DNA from: an uncultured Bacteroidota bacterium
Lineage (GTDB): Bacteria; Bacteroidota; Bacteroidia; Flavobacteriales; Flavobacteriaceae
Reading direction: 5' to 3'
Length of the DNA stretch: 53,874 nt
NCBI GenBank assembly: GCA_902598295.1
Contig: CACKBA010000008.1
Location: 1-53,874, forward strand
Below are positions 9,257 to 21,087 of this stretch, one piece after another (within the stretch, counting starts at the first letter, position 1; the number at the start of each line of letters is the position of its first letter). The position numbers and the translations under genes were made by a program. The notes below the pieces were generated by a model. That model was given only the letters and a program-made list of their open reading frames with translations. It did no database searches and was not told where the DNA came from.

Positions 9257-10439
9257 ACAAAATATCCTTAGCGACCTCATTTTTGAACTTTAGTTTGAAT
9301 TTTTTCGTTTTACTTTTAGTTATAAAATGAATTTTATTTTTTTCAGAGTTAAAACAAGTGTTTTCATCAGAGATAGAATTCAAAACTATTGCATCAAGCT
9401 GTTTTTTCTCTAGCTTATTCTTAGCGTTTGCAATCTCATTTTCAGTTTCTAATGCAAAACCGATAATTTTTTGATTATTTTTTTTTAGTTTACTTAACTC
9501 GGAAATAATATCAATATTTTTAACCAATTCTAAGTTAAATGTTTTTTTTATATTCTTTTTAATTTTGGTTTTTGATATTTTTTTTGGTTTAAAGTCTGAA
9601 ACTGCAGCTGCCATAATTAAATAATCCATTTTCTTTAATTCAGATAAACACTTTTGATACATTTCATCAGCCGAAGTTACATTTACAACTTTTATACTAT
9701 TATTTCTCAAACTGATTTGAGTTGGGCCGGTGACCAAGACAACATTAGCCCCCAACGCAGCTGCCTCTTTTGCAATCTCGTGCCCCATCTTTCCAGAGGA
9801 ATGATTACTAATAAATCTTACTGGGTCAATCCTCTCACAAGTCGGTCCAGCAGTTACAAGTATATTTTTTTTGTTATAAATAAGCTTTTCCGAAATATGA
9901 TTAACCAAAATTTTCAAGATGTTTTCTGGTTCTTCTAGTCTACCATCCCCATTCAAACCACTTGCTAAATAACCCTTTGCAGGTTTAATAAAAATATTTC
10001 CTCTTTCAACTAAGCTTTTGATGTTAATTTTAGTGGATTCAGAATTGTACATTTCAAGATCCATAGCAGGAGCAAAAAAAACATCACAAACTGTTGACAT
10101 ATATGTAGCCACTAATAAATTATCAGCATTACCTGTAACCAATTTTGATAATGTTGATGAAGTAATTGGTGCAATAATCATGTAATCTGCCCACTCAGCA
10201 AGTTCAACATGATTTACCCACTCAACTTTATCATCATTTTCAAAAAAATCAGTCAACACTTTTTTTTCTGAGAGTGTTGAAAAAGTTAGTTGAGTAACAA
10301 AATTATTTGCACTATCAGAGAAAATAATCTGAACATTAGCACCTGCTCTCTTCAATAATCTTAAAAGAATTATTGATTTGTATGCAGAAATACTACCTGT
10401 TACCCCTAAAAGAATATTTTTTCCTTCAAGGACAGACAT
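9237..10439 (-). CDS. coaBC: Bifunctional phosphopantothenoylcysteine decarboxylase / phosphopantothenate-cysteine ligase
   Basis: Two consecutive steps of CoA biosynthesis. The N-terminal flavoprotein half (CoaC) has GVTGSISAYKS, the active-site His in VNHVELAEWAD, and the FAPAMDLEMY motif. The C-terminal half (CoaB, from about residue 185) has ITAGPTCERIDPVRFISNHS and AAVSDF. At 400 residues it has the normal length. One detail deserves notice: the segment corresponding to the substrate-recognition clamp reads LASGLNGDGRLEEPE, so the position I expect to be Cys in the E. coli enzyme is Ser. It follows rpoZ closely and overlaps the DUF4835 start by 20 bp. Confidence 0.95.
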   Translation of the reverse strand: MSVLEGKNILLGVTGSISAYKSIILLRLLKRAGANVQIIFSDSANNFVTQLTFSTLSEKKVLTDFFENDDKVEWVNHVELAEWADYMIIAPITSSTLSKLVTGNADNLLVATYMSTVCDVFFAPAMDLEMYNSESTKINIKSLVERGNIFIKPAKGYLASGLNGDGRLEEPENILKILVNHISEKLIYNKKNILVTAGPTCERIDPVRFISNHSSGKMGHEIAKEAAALGANVVLVTGPTQISLRNNSIKVVNVTSADEMYQKCLSELKKMDYLIMAAAVSDFKPKKISKTKIKKNIKKTFNLELVKNIDIISELSKLKKNNQKIIGFALETENEIANAKNKLEKKQLDAIVLNSISDENTCFNSEKNKIHFITKSKTKKFKLKFKNEVAKDILYEIYNL

Positions 10440-10444
10440 GTTAA

Positions 10445-10765
10445 TTAATTTTTTTCAGGTTTCCTGTGATAAATTTTTTCGTTTAACCAATTATCAATTG
10501 CTATCGCATGAGCTTTAGGAAGCTTTTCGTAGAATTTTGATACTTCAATCTGTTCTTTATTTTCAAATATCTCCTCCAAACTTTCACTGGGTGTAGCAAA
10601 TTCTTCCAATTTGCTAATTAGTTCTTTTTTAATATCCTCATTTATTTGAACAGTTCTCTTTGCAATTATAGAGATTGCTTTGTAAATGTTATCAGTCTTA
10701 TTTTCAATAACCTCGCGATTATAAGTAACTGTTGAAGTTGGAGCTTTTATTTTTTTAAAATCCAT
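10445..10765 (-). CDS. rpoZ: RNA polymerase omega subunit, Bacteroidota type
   Basis: Small subunit that helps assemble beta-prime into RNA polymerase. The ATG at 10765 gives 106 residues beginning MDFKKIKAPTSTVTYNRE; an upstream TTG would extend into bamD. It resembles the diverged Bacteroidota omega proteins, with SIIAKRTVQINEDIKKELISK in the middle (cf. the usual AKRAxQI stretch) and KFYEKLPKAHAIAIDNWL near the end. It lies between bamD and coaBC, its customary position in Flavobacteriia, 5 bp upstream of coaBC. The match to E. coli omega itself is weak, so the call leans on the lineage-specific pattern and position. Confidence 0.87.
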   Translation of the reverse strand: MDFKKIKAPTSTVTYNREVIENKTDNIYKAISIIAKRTVQINEDIKKELISKLEEFATPSESLEEIFENKEQIEVSKFYEKLPKAHAIAIDNWLNEKIYHRKPEKN

Positions 10766-10772
10766 AAAACTA

Positions 10773-11576
10773 TTATTGATTGGGCGCAAATATAGCAATT
10801 TCTTTATCTATGGTTGAAATCATTGTTTCAGTTTTATTTAAAAATTGGGTTTCTGGGTACTCAGCAATCAATTCTTCATAAACTTTTCTTGCATCATTTA
10901 ATCTTTCAATTTTTTTTGATGGAATACTATTAATAGCAATTTTATATGATGAATCAAATAAATAAAAAAGTGCATCTTCTCTAAATGGTGTGCCTGGATA
11001 ATCAATAATAAAACTATTCAAAACAGTAATGGCAGACCCATAGTCCCGAATAGTATTATATTGCTTTGCGATTTCGAATGCTTTTTTTTCAAGTTTAACC
11101 CTCAGTTCTTGGACATGCTGATTAGCAAGACTCAAACTTTCTGAGTAAGGGTAGAAATTTATAAAATTTTGCAACTTATCAATAGCTTCAAAAGTTTGTT
11201 CCTGATCTAAACTGAATTTTGGTGACTGCTTGTAAAAGCAATATGCTTCTAAATACGCAGCCTCTTCAACTTTTTGGCTTATTGGATAAGCTTTTATAAA
11301 ACTTTCAAATTGATATGCGGCTAAGACGTAATTTTTTATTTCTAGCAAAGATTTTGCATAGAAAAATGTTATTCTTTCAGCCTGAGGTTTTCCTCTGTAC
11401 TTTGGTAAGATTTGTTCAAACAAACCACTTGCCCTCCTGTATTCCTCATTTTCATAGTATTTCTCAGCCTTTTGATATTTAATTTTAATATCCTCACTTC
11501 TCAAAAGCTTTTGATACTCATTACAAGAAGTTATAAATATCAAAATAATAATTACACATATAGGTCTATAAGTCAT
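10773..11576 (-). CDS. bamD: Outer-membrane assembly lipoprotein BamD
   Basis: Lipoprotein of the BAM complex, which folds beta-barrel proteins into the outer membrane. The 267-residue protein has a lipoprotein signal ending FITSC (lipidated C18), then TPR-like repeats such as YKQSPKFSLDQEQTFEAIDKLQNFINFYPYS, with the typical helix pairs AxxxYExFIKxYP. The length and the CNEYQKLLRSED start fit flavobacterial BamD. It overlaps the end of dapA by 11 bp and precedes rpoZ by 7 bp. The essential partner bamA is not in this window. Confidence 0.92.
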   Translation of the reverse strand: MTYRPICVIIILIFITSCNEYQKLLRSEDIKIKYQKAEKYYENEEYRRASGLFEQILPKYRGKPQAERITFFYAKSLLEIKNYVLAAYQFESFIKAYPISQKVEEAAYLEAYCFYKQSPKFSLDQEQTFEAIDKLQNFINFYPYSESLSLANQHVQELRVKLEKKAFEIAKQYNTIRDYGSAITVLNSFIIDYPGTPFREDALFYLFDSSYKIAINSIPSKKIERLNDARKVYEELIAEYPETQFLNKTETMISTIDKEIAIFAPNQ

Positions 11577-12525
11577 TATCAGGGTATTTATTTAAAAATT
11601 TTATGATTTTATCTTTTAATTTATTTGAAATTTCAGTCAAAGGTAATCTAACTTTTTCTTTACACAAATTCAATTTACTCATTGCAAATTTTATTCCACT
11701 TGGATTCCCTTCATCAAAAATTAGTTCAAAAAAGTTATTTAGAATGAACTCAGAGGACTTAAGTTTTGTATTTAGAATATTTTGTGGTTTTGATTTATCA
11801 TTCTCCCATAATAATTGAATGTAAGTTGAATTCATCATGCTCGGATAAGCATTTGCAGCAACTGAAATAATACCATCCGCACCAGATCTTACAGCATCAA
11901 TCATTGTAAAATCATCTCCTGAAATCACTAAAAACTCATCATGAGTATTTTTTCTAATATTGGCTATTCTATCAGTAATTCCTGATGCCTCCTTAATTCC
12001 TATGATTTTTTCTGAGTAAGAACTTAATTTGATAATTGTATCGTCACTCATATCTGAAGATGTTCTACCAGGAACATTGTATAGTAAAATTGGTAGAGGG
12101 GAAATATCAACAGCATTTTTAAAATGCTGAAAAATTCCTTCTTGTGAGGGCTTATTATAATAGGGACATACTGACATAATTGCCTCAAAACCTGCAGTGT
12201 CAGTTCTACTAATTAAATCACATAAATCACTGGTACTATTTGAACTAATTCCTAAAATTAGTGGTAGTTTATTTTTCAAAGCACTAACAAATCTTTGATT
12301 AACAATTTCTTTTTCTTGAAAAGAAAGTGTAGATGACTCACCGGTTGTTCCTTGTACAACAACATATGAAACACCACCCAAGAAAAAATATTCACATAAC
12401 TTATCAATAGCATCTAAATCAATGTTGCCATTATTATCAAAGGGTGTTACGGATGCTACTCCAACACCTGAAAACAATGATTTATTTTTTTCATAAATGA
12501 AAGGATTAATTTTATAATTAGACAT
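11566..12525 (-). CDS. dapA: 4-hydroxy-tetrahydrodipicolinate synthase
   Basis: First committed step of the diaminopimelate/lysine branch, condensing pyruvate with aspartate semialdehyde. The TIM-barrel protein shows GTTGESSTL, the catalytic Tyr in LLYNVPGRTS and the Schiff-base Lys in GIKEASG. At 319 residues it is longer than the usual 290-300 because about 16 residues (MSNYKINPFIYEKNKS) precede the conserved start SGVGVASVTPF; no later ATG is available. DapF, a later enzyme of the same pathway, is encoded about 9 kb away, and the product feeds peptidoglycan synthesis. Confidence 0.95.
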   Translation of the reverse strand: MSNYKINPFIYEKNKSLFSGVGVASVTPFDNNGNIDLDAIDKLCEYFFLGGVSYVVVQGTTGESSTLSFQEKEIVNQRFVSALKNKLPLILGISSNSTSDLCDLISRTDTAGFEAIMSVCPYYNKPSQEGIFQHFKNAVDISPLPILLYNVPGRTSSDMSDDTIIKLSSYSEKIIGIKEASGITDRIANIRKNTHDEFLVISGDDFTMIDAVRSGADGIISVAANAYPSMMNSTYIQLLWENDKSKPQNILNTKLKSSEFILNNFFELIFDEGNPSGIKFAMSKLNLCKEKVRLPLTEISNKLKDKIIKFLNKYPDNDL

Positions 12526-12540
12526 TCGACTACAATTAAT

Positions 12541-13059
12541 TCACTTAAGAATTTTTAAGTATTTAACTAGCTGATTACTGAACTTTTCAAAATTATTGTA
12601 AATATCTTTAAAAATAATGTCATTTAGCTTTTGATTTGAAATATCAAAACCAACTCTAAAATTCGCATTGCATCTAGAGGATATTAATGATAATATTTTA
12701 TTATTGCCAAAATAATTTATAAGTAAATCATAATTATATGAGATAAATTCATTTGCATCGGCTGAATTTATATTTCCAAAAAAATTAATTGAATTATCTG
12801 AAACTCTCATCTTATAAAAAGGATCATTAAAAATTGTTTTTGAGTAACTAACCACTTTAATATCTTTTTCTTTTAAACCGATATTCTCGCTTAAACTTAC
12901 TATATCTAAATAGTCAATATCAAGTTCTGAGTCTACTATGAAACCAATTTTTTTAACAGGCATTTTAAATTTTCGATTTTTATTTTCGAGTAAATTGAGC
13001 GAATTATCAATTTTCTTTTGTAGAAGCTTATTTTTTATATTAAGAAAAAAATTTTTCAA
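12541..13059 (-). CDS. Uncharacterised conserved protein (DUF6913-like)
   Basis: Cytosolic protein of 172 residues between ligA (3 bp upstream) and dapA (15 bp downstream). It starts with a basic helical region (MKNFFLNIKNKLLQKKIDNSLN), followed by alternating strands and helices (KKIGFIVDSELDID, IKVVSYSK, ADEFISYNYDLLINYF, CNANFRVGFD) that suggest an alpha/beta fold. I recall a flavobacterial family (DUF6913) in this very position, but I could not verify that. There is no signal peptide, membrane segment or catalytic motif. The function is unknown; the operon setting suggests a housekeeping role. Confidence 0.7.
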   Translation of the reverse strand: MKNFFLNIKNKLLQKKIDNSLNLLENKNRKFKMPVKKIGFIVDSELDIDYLDIVSLSENIGLKEKDIKVVSYSKTIFNDPFYKMRVSDNSINFFGNINSADANEFISYNYDLLINYFGNNKILSLISSRCNANFRVGFDISNQKLNDIIFKDIYNNFEKFSNQLVKYLKILK

Positions 13060-13062
13060 TTA

Positions 13063-15885
<2,823 letters not shown>

Positions 15886-15889
<4 letters not shown>

Positions 15890-16368
15890 AATTTTTTTAA
15901 CATCCATACAGGACATGATGTATGACCCGTATTGCCTAGGGGGCTATTTATATAAATAAACTTATATTTTTTATATAGATTTTGAGCATCTTTCATGTTA
16001 TTCATAGTCTCTATGTAACAAAACTTATATCCCATTGTTGTAGCAAAATTTAGACACTTTTCAATTAATTTTTTACCTATGCCGAGCTTTCTAATTTTTG
16101 GTTTAAAATACATTTTTTGAAGCTCACAAATATTTTCATTTTCACCTTTTAGTACATTTATACCAGCACCTCCTAAAACTTGCTTGCCAACAATTACAAC
16201 AAAATAAATACTGCGTGGGTTTTGATATGATCCGAACATGTCATCTAATTCTGAGTCAGCAAGTGCAGTCCCTTTTTCTGGAACACCAAATTCCTTCATC
16301 ACACTAATCAGTACATCTTTAATTTTGAAATTATCATTCTCTTTAATCTTTCTAATTTGATATTTCAT
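15886..16368 (-). CDS. GNAT-family N-acetyltransferase
   Basis: Acetyl-CoA-dependent acyltransferase of 160 residues. The core GNAT motif A is visible as QKMYFKPKIRKLGIGKKLIEKCL, preceded by the beta-strand segment YFVVIVGKQVLGGAGI and followed by GYKFCYIETMNNMKDAQNLYKKYKF. The acceptor substrate cannot be predicted from the sequence. It is the first gene of a leftward string (GNAT, prmC, ligA) and is divergent from ribD with 44 bp between the start codons. Confidence 0.88.
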
Positions 16369-16412
16369 TTTTGTAAATTAGTCATTGATAAATATAATCA
16401 TTTCTAAAGCCT

Positions 16413-17378
16413 ATGAATGATGAAAAATTGATGAAAAGATGTATTGAAATTGGAAAGTCAGTTTTGGGAATGACTTATCCAAATCCCAATGTAGGATCCT
16501 TACTTTTTTGTGACGGAAAAATTATTTCTGAGGGATTTACAAGCAAAGCTGGTGGGAATCATTCAGAAATAAATACTATTATAAATGTTAAAGATCAGTC
16601 TTTGTATAAAAAGTCAACGCTTTTTGTTACGTTGGAACCCTGTTGTCATTATGGCAAAACACCACCATGCACAAACGAAATTGTTCGCAGAGGAATAAAA
16701 AATGTGGTAGTTGGATGCGAAGATCCAAATCCGATTGTAAAATCTAATGGAATAAAATATCTTAAGAATAATGGAGTAAATGTAAGGTTTGGTATTTTAG
16801 AGGATGAGTGCAAAAATTTACATAAAAGGTTATTTGTATATTTTGAAAAAAACAGACCCTACATTATACTAAAATGGGCTGAATCAACTGACGGTTATAT
16901 TACACCTAAAATAAAAAAAAATAAAAGACCCTATTGGATATCAAACGAGTTGTCACGTCAGATTTCTCACAAATGGAGAAGTCAAGAACATGCAGTAATG
17001 ATTGGTCATAACACTCAAAAACACGACACCCCAATTCTAAATACAAGAAATTGGAACAACATAGATAATAGAAAGTTTATAATTGGAAATAAACAAATTG
17101 GATTAAATGGATTTGAAAAAATTGAAACAAAAGGAAAAACATTAGATGCAATTGATGTCTGTAAATATTTGTATGAAAAAAAAATACAATCTGTCATTGT
17201 TGAGGGGGGTAGATTCACGTTGAGGAAATTTTTGGATGAAGATATTTGGGATGAGGCTAGGGTTTTTAAAACGGATGCAAAAATAATTGATGGTATCCAC
17301 GCTCCTAAATTAAAAACGAAGTATTATAAAAAAACCAAAATTGGGACAGACACCCTCTACTTTTTTAATAATTATTAA
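16413..17378 (+). CDS. ribD: Bifunctional riboflavin biosynthesis protein RibD
   Basis: Deaminase and reductase steps of riboflavin synthesis from GTP. The N-terminal cytidine-deaminase-like half has the zinc site HSEINT (the usual HAE is HSE here) and PCCHYGKTPPC; the C-terminal half (from about residue 150) is the reductase domain with ILKWAESTDGYI and VIVEGG. At 321 residues it is slightly shorter than typical (about 340-370), mostly through a compact reductase domain. The gene is isolated from other rib genes here. Its end overlaps the convergent thioesterase by 14 bp. Confidence 0.93.
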   Translation: MNDEKLMKRCIEIGKSVLGMTYPNPNVGSLLFCDGKIISEGFTSKAGGNHSEINTIINVKDQSLYKKSTLFVTLEPCCHYGKTPPCTNEIVRRGIKNVVVGCEDPNPIVKSNGIKYLKNNGVNVRFGILEDECKNLHKRLFVYFEKNRPYIILKWAESTDGYITPKIKKNKRPYWISNELSRQISHKWRSQEHAVMIGHNTQKHDTPILNTRNWNNIDNRKFIIGNKQIGLNGFEKIETKGKTLDAIDVCKYLYEKKIQSVIVEGGRFTLRKFLDEDIWDEARVFKTDAKIIDGIHAPKLKTKYYKKTKIGTDTLYFFNNY

Positions 17379-17772
17379 TAGCATCAATTATCTCTATAGG
17401 ACATCTAATTGGCTTGTTATTTTTTTTATTTAAGAATATTAATTTTGTATATCCTTCATTAATTAAAATTTTATCTCTAAATATTTCATATTGAAATTCA
17501 AGTGAGTATGAGGGCGGAGTTAAAAGAGTAGTTTTTATTTTAAGTTTATCCTCAAAAAATGCTGGTTTTCTAAATGTAATATTACTTTTTACAACAGCAA
17601 GAATTATATCATTTTTTTCCATTTTAAAATATGAAAAACCAAGTTTTTTTAGCCAATTTAATCTACCCACCTCATAATACTTTAGGTAGTTGCTATGATG
17701 CGAATATGACATTGCATCTGTCTCACAATACCTCACAACAATTGAGGTAGTAAATGATTTTTTTTTAAACAA
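17365..17772 (-). CDS. Acyl-CoA thioesterase, 4HBT/YbgC hotdog family
   Basis: Single hotdog domain of 135 residues. The catalytic Asp lies in VRYCETDAMSYSHHSNYLKYYEVGR, the signature of 4-hydroxybenzoyl-CoA thioesterase/YbgC-like enzymes, and the rest (ITFRKPAFFEDKLKIKT, YEIFRDKILINEGYTKLIFL) follows the fold. The substrate is probably an acyl-CoA of unknown chain length. The gene lies directly upstream of dnaA and divergent from it, which I recall as a common order in Flavobacteriia. Confidence 0.88.
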   Translation of the reverse strand: MFKKKSFTTSIVVRYCETDAMSYSHHSNYLKYYEVGRLNWLKKLGFSYFKMEKNDIILAVVKSNITFRKPAFFEDKLKIKTTLLTPPSYSLEFQYEIFRDKILINEGYTKLIFLNKKNNKPIRCPIEIIDAINNY

Positions 17773-17940
17773 ATGACCAAGAATTTTGAATTAATATAAT
17801 ATCGAAAAAAGATTTTTAAAATTCAATAGCAAAATGATTTTTTTTTAAAAAAAAAATGTACATATTTGTTGGGTTAAGGAATTTTAAAATCATTCTCAGA
17901 TTTTGAAATTTTTTTTTGTAACCGAAAAATAATTTTTTAT

Positions 17941-19362
17941 ATGACTGCAGTAACTGTTTGGAATAATTGTCTCTCATTTGTCAAGGACAATATTCAGTTA
18001 CAAGCATATAAAACTTGGTTTGAACCAATCATTCCCATTAAATTACAGGATAACATTTTAAGCATACAAGTCCCAAGCAAATTTTTTTATGAATGGCTTG
18101 AAGAACATTATGTAAAACTACTGAAAGTTGCTCTGACCAAAGAACTAGGAAAAGAAGCAAAGCTTGTATATATAATTAGAATGGAAAATACCTTTGGAAG
18201 TGAATCTAGTTTTACAGAAAAAATTCCAAGTGAGTACAAACCCAAAATCAAATCACAAGAGTTAGATAGTACTCCAAATTTCACAAAAGCAAACTTGACC
18301 AATCCTTTCATAATTCCTGGTATAAAAAATTTAAAAATTGATTCGCAATTAAATCTTAATTATAATTTTGAAAATTTTTTAGAAGGAGATTCAAATAGAC
18401 TTGCAAGATCAGCTGGTTATGCAGTATCCAAAAGACCAGGAGGCACTTCATTTAATCCTTTACTCATTTTTGGAGGTGTTGGTTTAGGAAAAACTCACCT
18501 TGCTAATGCGATAGGAATTAATGTTAAACAGGCTTTTCCTGAAAAAACTGTTTTGTATATTTCAGCAGAAAAGTTTACGCAACAATATGTTGACTCAGTA
18601 AAGAAAAATAATAGAAATGATTTTATTCATTTTTATCAACTCATTGACGTATTAATTATTGACGATGTTCAATTCTTCTCTGGAAAATCTGGAACTCAGG
18701 ATGTTTTCTTTCACATATTTAATCACTTACATCAGAATGGAAAACAAGTTGTTCTAACATCCGACAAAGCTCCTGTAGATATGCAAGAAATTGAACAAAG
18801 ATTACTTTCAAGATTTAAATGGGGACTGTCTGCTGAGTTACAAACTCCTGATTATGAAACAAGAATATCAATTATCAAAAACAAGTTAGCAAGAGACGGT
18901 GTTGAAATGGAAGATGATATTATTTACTATGTTGCAAAACACATAAAAACTAATATTAGGGAACTAGAGGGGGCAATAATTTCTCTCATGGCCCAATCAT
19001 CATTTAACAAAAAACAAATCACTATAGATTTAGCCAAAATTATAGTTGAGAAATTTGTTAAAAATACAAAGAAAGAAATATCGATAGACCAAATACAAAA
19101 AGTTGTTTCTGATTATTTTCAAATGGATGTTTTGACATTACAGTCAAAAACAAGAAAAAGACATATTGTTCAAGCCAGACAATTGGCAATGTTCTTTTCA
19201 AAAAAGTTCACAAAGGCATCTCTAGCAAGTATAGGTACTAAAATTGGACACAGAGATCATGCAACAGTTCTTCATGCATGTAAAACAGTTGATAATTTAG
19301 CATTTACAGACAAGCAATTCAGAAAATACGTTGAAGATTTAGATAAAAAATTTACTGATTAA
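17941..19362 (+). CDS. dnaA: Chromosomal replication initiator DnaA
   Basis: AAA+ protein that melts oriC. The 473-residue protein has the N-terminal helicase-loading domain (VWNNCLSFVKDNIQLQAYKTWFEP), a variable linker (about 80-130), the ATPase with Walker A GGVGLGKT and Walker B LIIDDVQFF, the arginine-finger region RLLSRFKWGL, and the C-terminal DNA-binding signature GHRDHATVLHACK. The 168 bp upstream are extremely AT-rich with long A and T runs, but I see no TTATCCACA-type DnaA box cluster, so an origin here is not supported by sequence. Confidence 0.97.
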   Translation: MTAVTVWNNCLSFVKDNIQLQAYKTWFEPIIPIKLQDNILSIQVPSKFFYEWLEEHYVKLLKVALTKELGKEAKLVYIIRMENTFGSESSFTEKIPSEYKPKIKSQELDSTPNFTKANLTNPFIIPGIKNLKIDSQLNLNYNFENFLEGDSNRLARSAGYAVSKRPGGTSFNPLLIFGGVGLGKTHLANAIGINVKQAFPEKTVLYISAEKFTQQYVDSVKKNNRNDFIHFYQLIDVLIIDDVQFFSGKSGTQDVFFHIFNHLHQNGKQVVLTSDKAPVDMQEIEQRLLSRFKWGLSAELQTPDYETRISIIKNKLARDGVEMEDDIIYYVAKHIKTNIRELEGAIISLMAQSSFNKKQITIDLAKIIVEKFVKNTKKEISIDQIQKVVSDYFQMDVLTLQSKTRKRHIVQARQLAMFFSKKFTKASLASIGTKIGHRDHATVLHACKTVDNLAFTDKQFRKYVEDLDKKFTD

Positions 19363-19984
19363 TTTTTGGTTTTCTTTCTTGATTAATATTTCTGAGATTA
19401 TAGTTCTTAAAAATTCTTATATAATCACTTATTGATGTTCCGTTTGCATCTTTTTTATTGAAGTCTTTTGATGCTTTATTTCTCAGAAATTTCTTGACAT
19501 TACCAGGACCAGACAAATGGGCGGCAGCTAAAATTCCTGACTCTGAAATATATAGATCTCCCAAAAATATGTTCGAATACTTTTTTATTTCTCGTCTTAA
19601 TATCCATTTATTTCTTTTAATATTCATCAGGAAAACTTTCTCCTGAAGTTGAGGGTTTTTAATAAAATCATTCAAATCATTCACACCATAAATTTTTAGG
19701 GTACCCTTTCCGAACTGATATTTTCCTAAATAACCGAATCGATTAATCTTTCTGTAGTCTGAACCTGACTCAAAAAAACCTAAAAATTCCTTAAATCCGA
19801 TGTAGTCCCTATCTATGAATGGAACAGTATGAAGATTAAATATGAATTCAGGTTTTTCTTTAGCAGAATAGATGGTAGTTGTGTCACTTAATACGTTAGT
19901 GAAAACAGTTGAAGAAAAAATCACCAACACATATAAGAAAAAAGAATTTATACTTTTTACGTTATTTATGTTTAAAAATTTCAT
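19352..19984 (-). CDS. Exported lysozyme-like / lytic transglycosylase-like protein
   Basis: Predicted exported protein of 210 residues with an N-terminal hydrophobic segment (about 13-33). The segment FLGFFESGSDYRKINRFGYL, followed by GKYQFGKGTLKIYG, has the ES-G...YQF pattern of lysozyme-fold peptidoglycan lytic enzymes, with the Glu as the likely catalytic acid. LAAAHLSGPGNVKKFL also fits the SLT fold. The 3' end overlaps dnaA by 11 bp. The neighbouring upstream gene is mltG, another transglycosylase, 68 bp away, so a shared role in cell-wall turnover is plausible. The assignment is by motif, not by full homology. Confidence 0.72.
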   Translation of the reverse strand: MKFLNINNVKSINSFFLYVLVIFSSTVFTNVLSDTTTIYSAKEKPEFIFNLHTVPFIDRDYIGFKEFLGFFESGSDYRKINRFGYLGKYQFGKGTLKIYGVNDLNDFIKNPQLQEKVFLMNIKRNKWILRREIKKYSNIFLGDLYISESGILAAAHLSGPGNVKKFLRNKASKDFNKKDANGTSISDYIRIFKNYNLRNINQERKPKINQ

Positions 19985-20052
19985 TTGTAAAAACTTACTT
20001 TTTACAACGTTGCAAACTTAAGGATTTTTTTAATTATCTGAAAATCAGAGTT

Positions 20053-21087
20053 TTATCTTTTTATTCTATTTTCTTTCAACCATTTTGTGTATTGTCTTTT
20101 CTTTCTGTTATGTTCAACCAAAGTTCTTGAAAATAAATGATATCCAGGGTTCGAAACATCAGCAACAAAAAATATAAAGTTGTGAGAACTAGGGTTTAAT
20201 ACAGCCTCAATAGCAGAAAAATCAGGTGTTACTATAGGACCTGGTGGTAAGCCTTTGTTTAGATATGTGTTATAAGCAGACTTTATCCTTAAATCTTTAT
20301 ACAAAACTCTACGAATTTTTTTGTCAAATCCCTCTTTCCTTTTTATAACATATACTATGGTTGGATCTGCCTGCAATTTCATTCTTCTATTTAGTCGATT
20401 TAAATACACACCAGCAATTGTGGGTCTTTCATCAACTTTTGGCGTTTCTTTTTGTACGATAGAGGCTAAAACTGAAACTTCAACAGGGTTAAGTCCAATT
20501 TTTTTAGCCTTATCAACCCTATTTTCATTCCAGAAGCTATCAAACTCATTAACCATTTTTTCTCTAAAATTATCAGCAGATGTATTCCAGAAAAATTCAT
20601 AAGTATTAGGCAAAAACACTGACAAAACCGACTCTTCTGATAAATTCAAACTTTTTAAGAAATTTTCATCCGTAAAGGATTCAATTAAACTCGTACTATC
20701 TGCTTCTATTTTTTTTGAAATATAACCACTAAACTCTTGAATGGTTTGAATGTTGTTGAATGTTATATTTAATGGGATATTTTTGGACCTGAGTGAATTA
20801 ATTATTTTGTTATTTCCATCACCCTTATGTATAATAAATCTTCCTGCTTTTATATTTTCAAGGTATTTTTTTGTTTTTGCTGCTTTTATGAATGATTCAA
20901 TATCAATGATATGACTTGAAATTGAACTAATCATGTCATCTGCATTAGAACCCGAGTTGACATAGACATAAACAAAATCTTGATTAAATGATGTGTTGGA
21001 TTTAAAAAATACTTTATAACCAAATATTGCAATCGAAGCAATTATTAAAAAAGAAATTATTATAAAAATTCTAAAAATTGTTTTCAT
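20053..21087 (-). CDS. mltG: Endolytic murein transglycosylase MltG (YceG)
   Basis: Inner-membrane enzyme thought to terminate glycan-strand elongation. The 344-residue protein has an N-terminal membrane anchor (about 5-25), then the YceG domain with LSVFLPNTYEFFWNTS, the catalytic Glu in VLASIVQKETPKVDERPTIAGVYLNRL, LQADPTIVY and NTYLNKGLPPGPI near the end. The length is normal. Its ATG overlaps the dapF stop codon (4 bp), so the two are translationally coupled; both feed peptidoglycan metabolism. Confidence 0.95.
   Translation of the reverse strand: MKTIFRIFIIISFLIIASIAIFGYKVFFKSNTSFNQDFVYVYVNSGSNADDMISSISSHIIDIESFIKAAKTKKYLENIKAGRFIIHKGDGNNKIINSLRSKNIPLNITFNNIQTIQEFSGYISKKIEADSTSLIESFTDENFLKSLNLSEESVLSVFLPNTYEFFWNTSADNFREKMVNEFDSFWNENRVDKAKKIGLNPVEVSVLASIVQKETPKVDERPTIAGVYLNRLNRRMKLQADPTIVYVIKRKEGFDKKIRRVLYKDLRIKSAYNTYLNKGLPPGPIVTPDFSAIEAVLNPSSHNFIFFVADVSNPGYHLFSRTLVEHNRKKRQYTKWLKENRIKR

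Noticed and set aside
17773-17940. Possible oriC upstream of dnaA
   Set aside because: The gap is very AT-rich with long A/T runs, but no cluster of TTATCCACA-like DnaA boxes is visible, and the whole genome is AT-rich.
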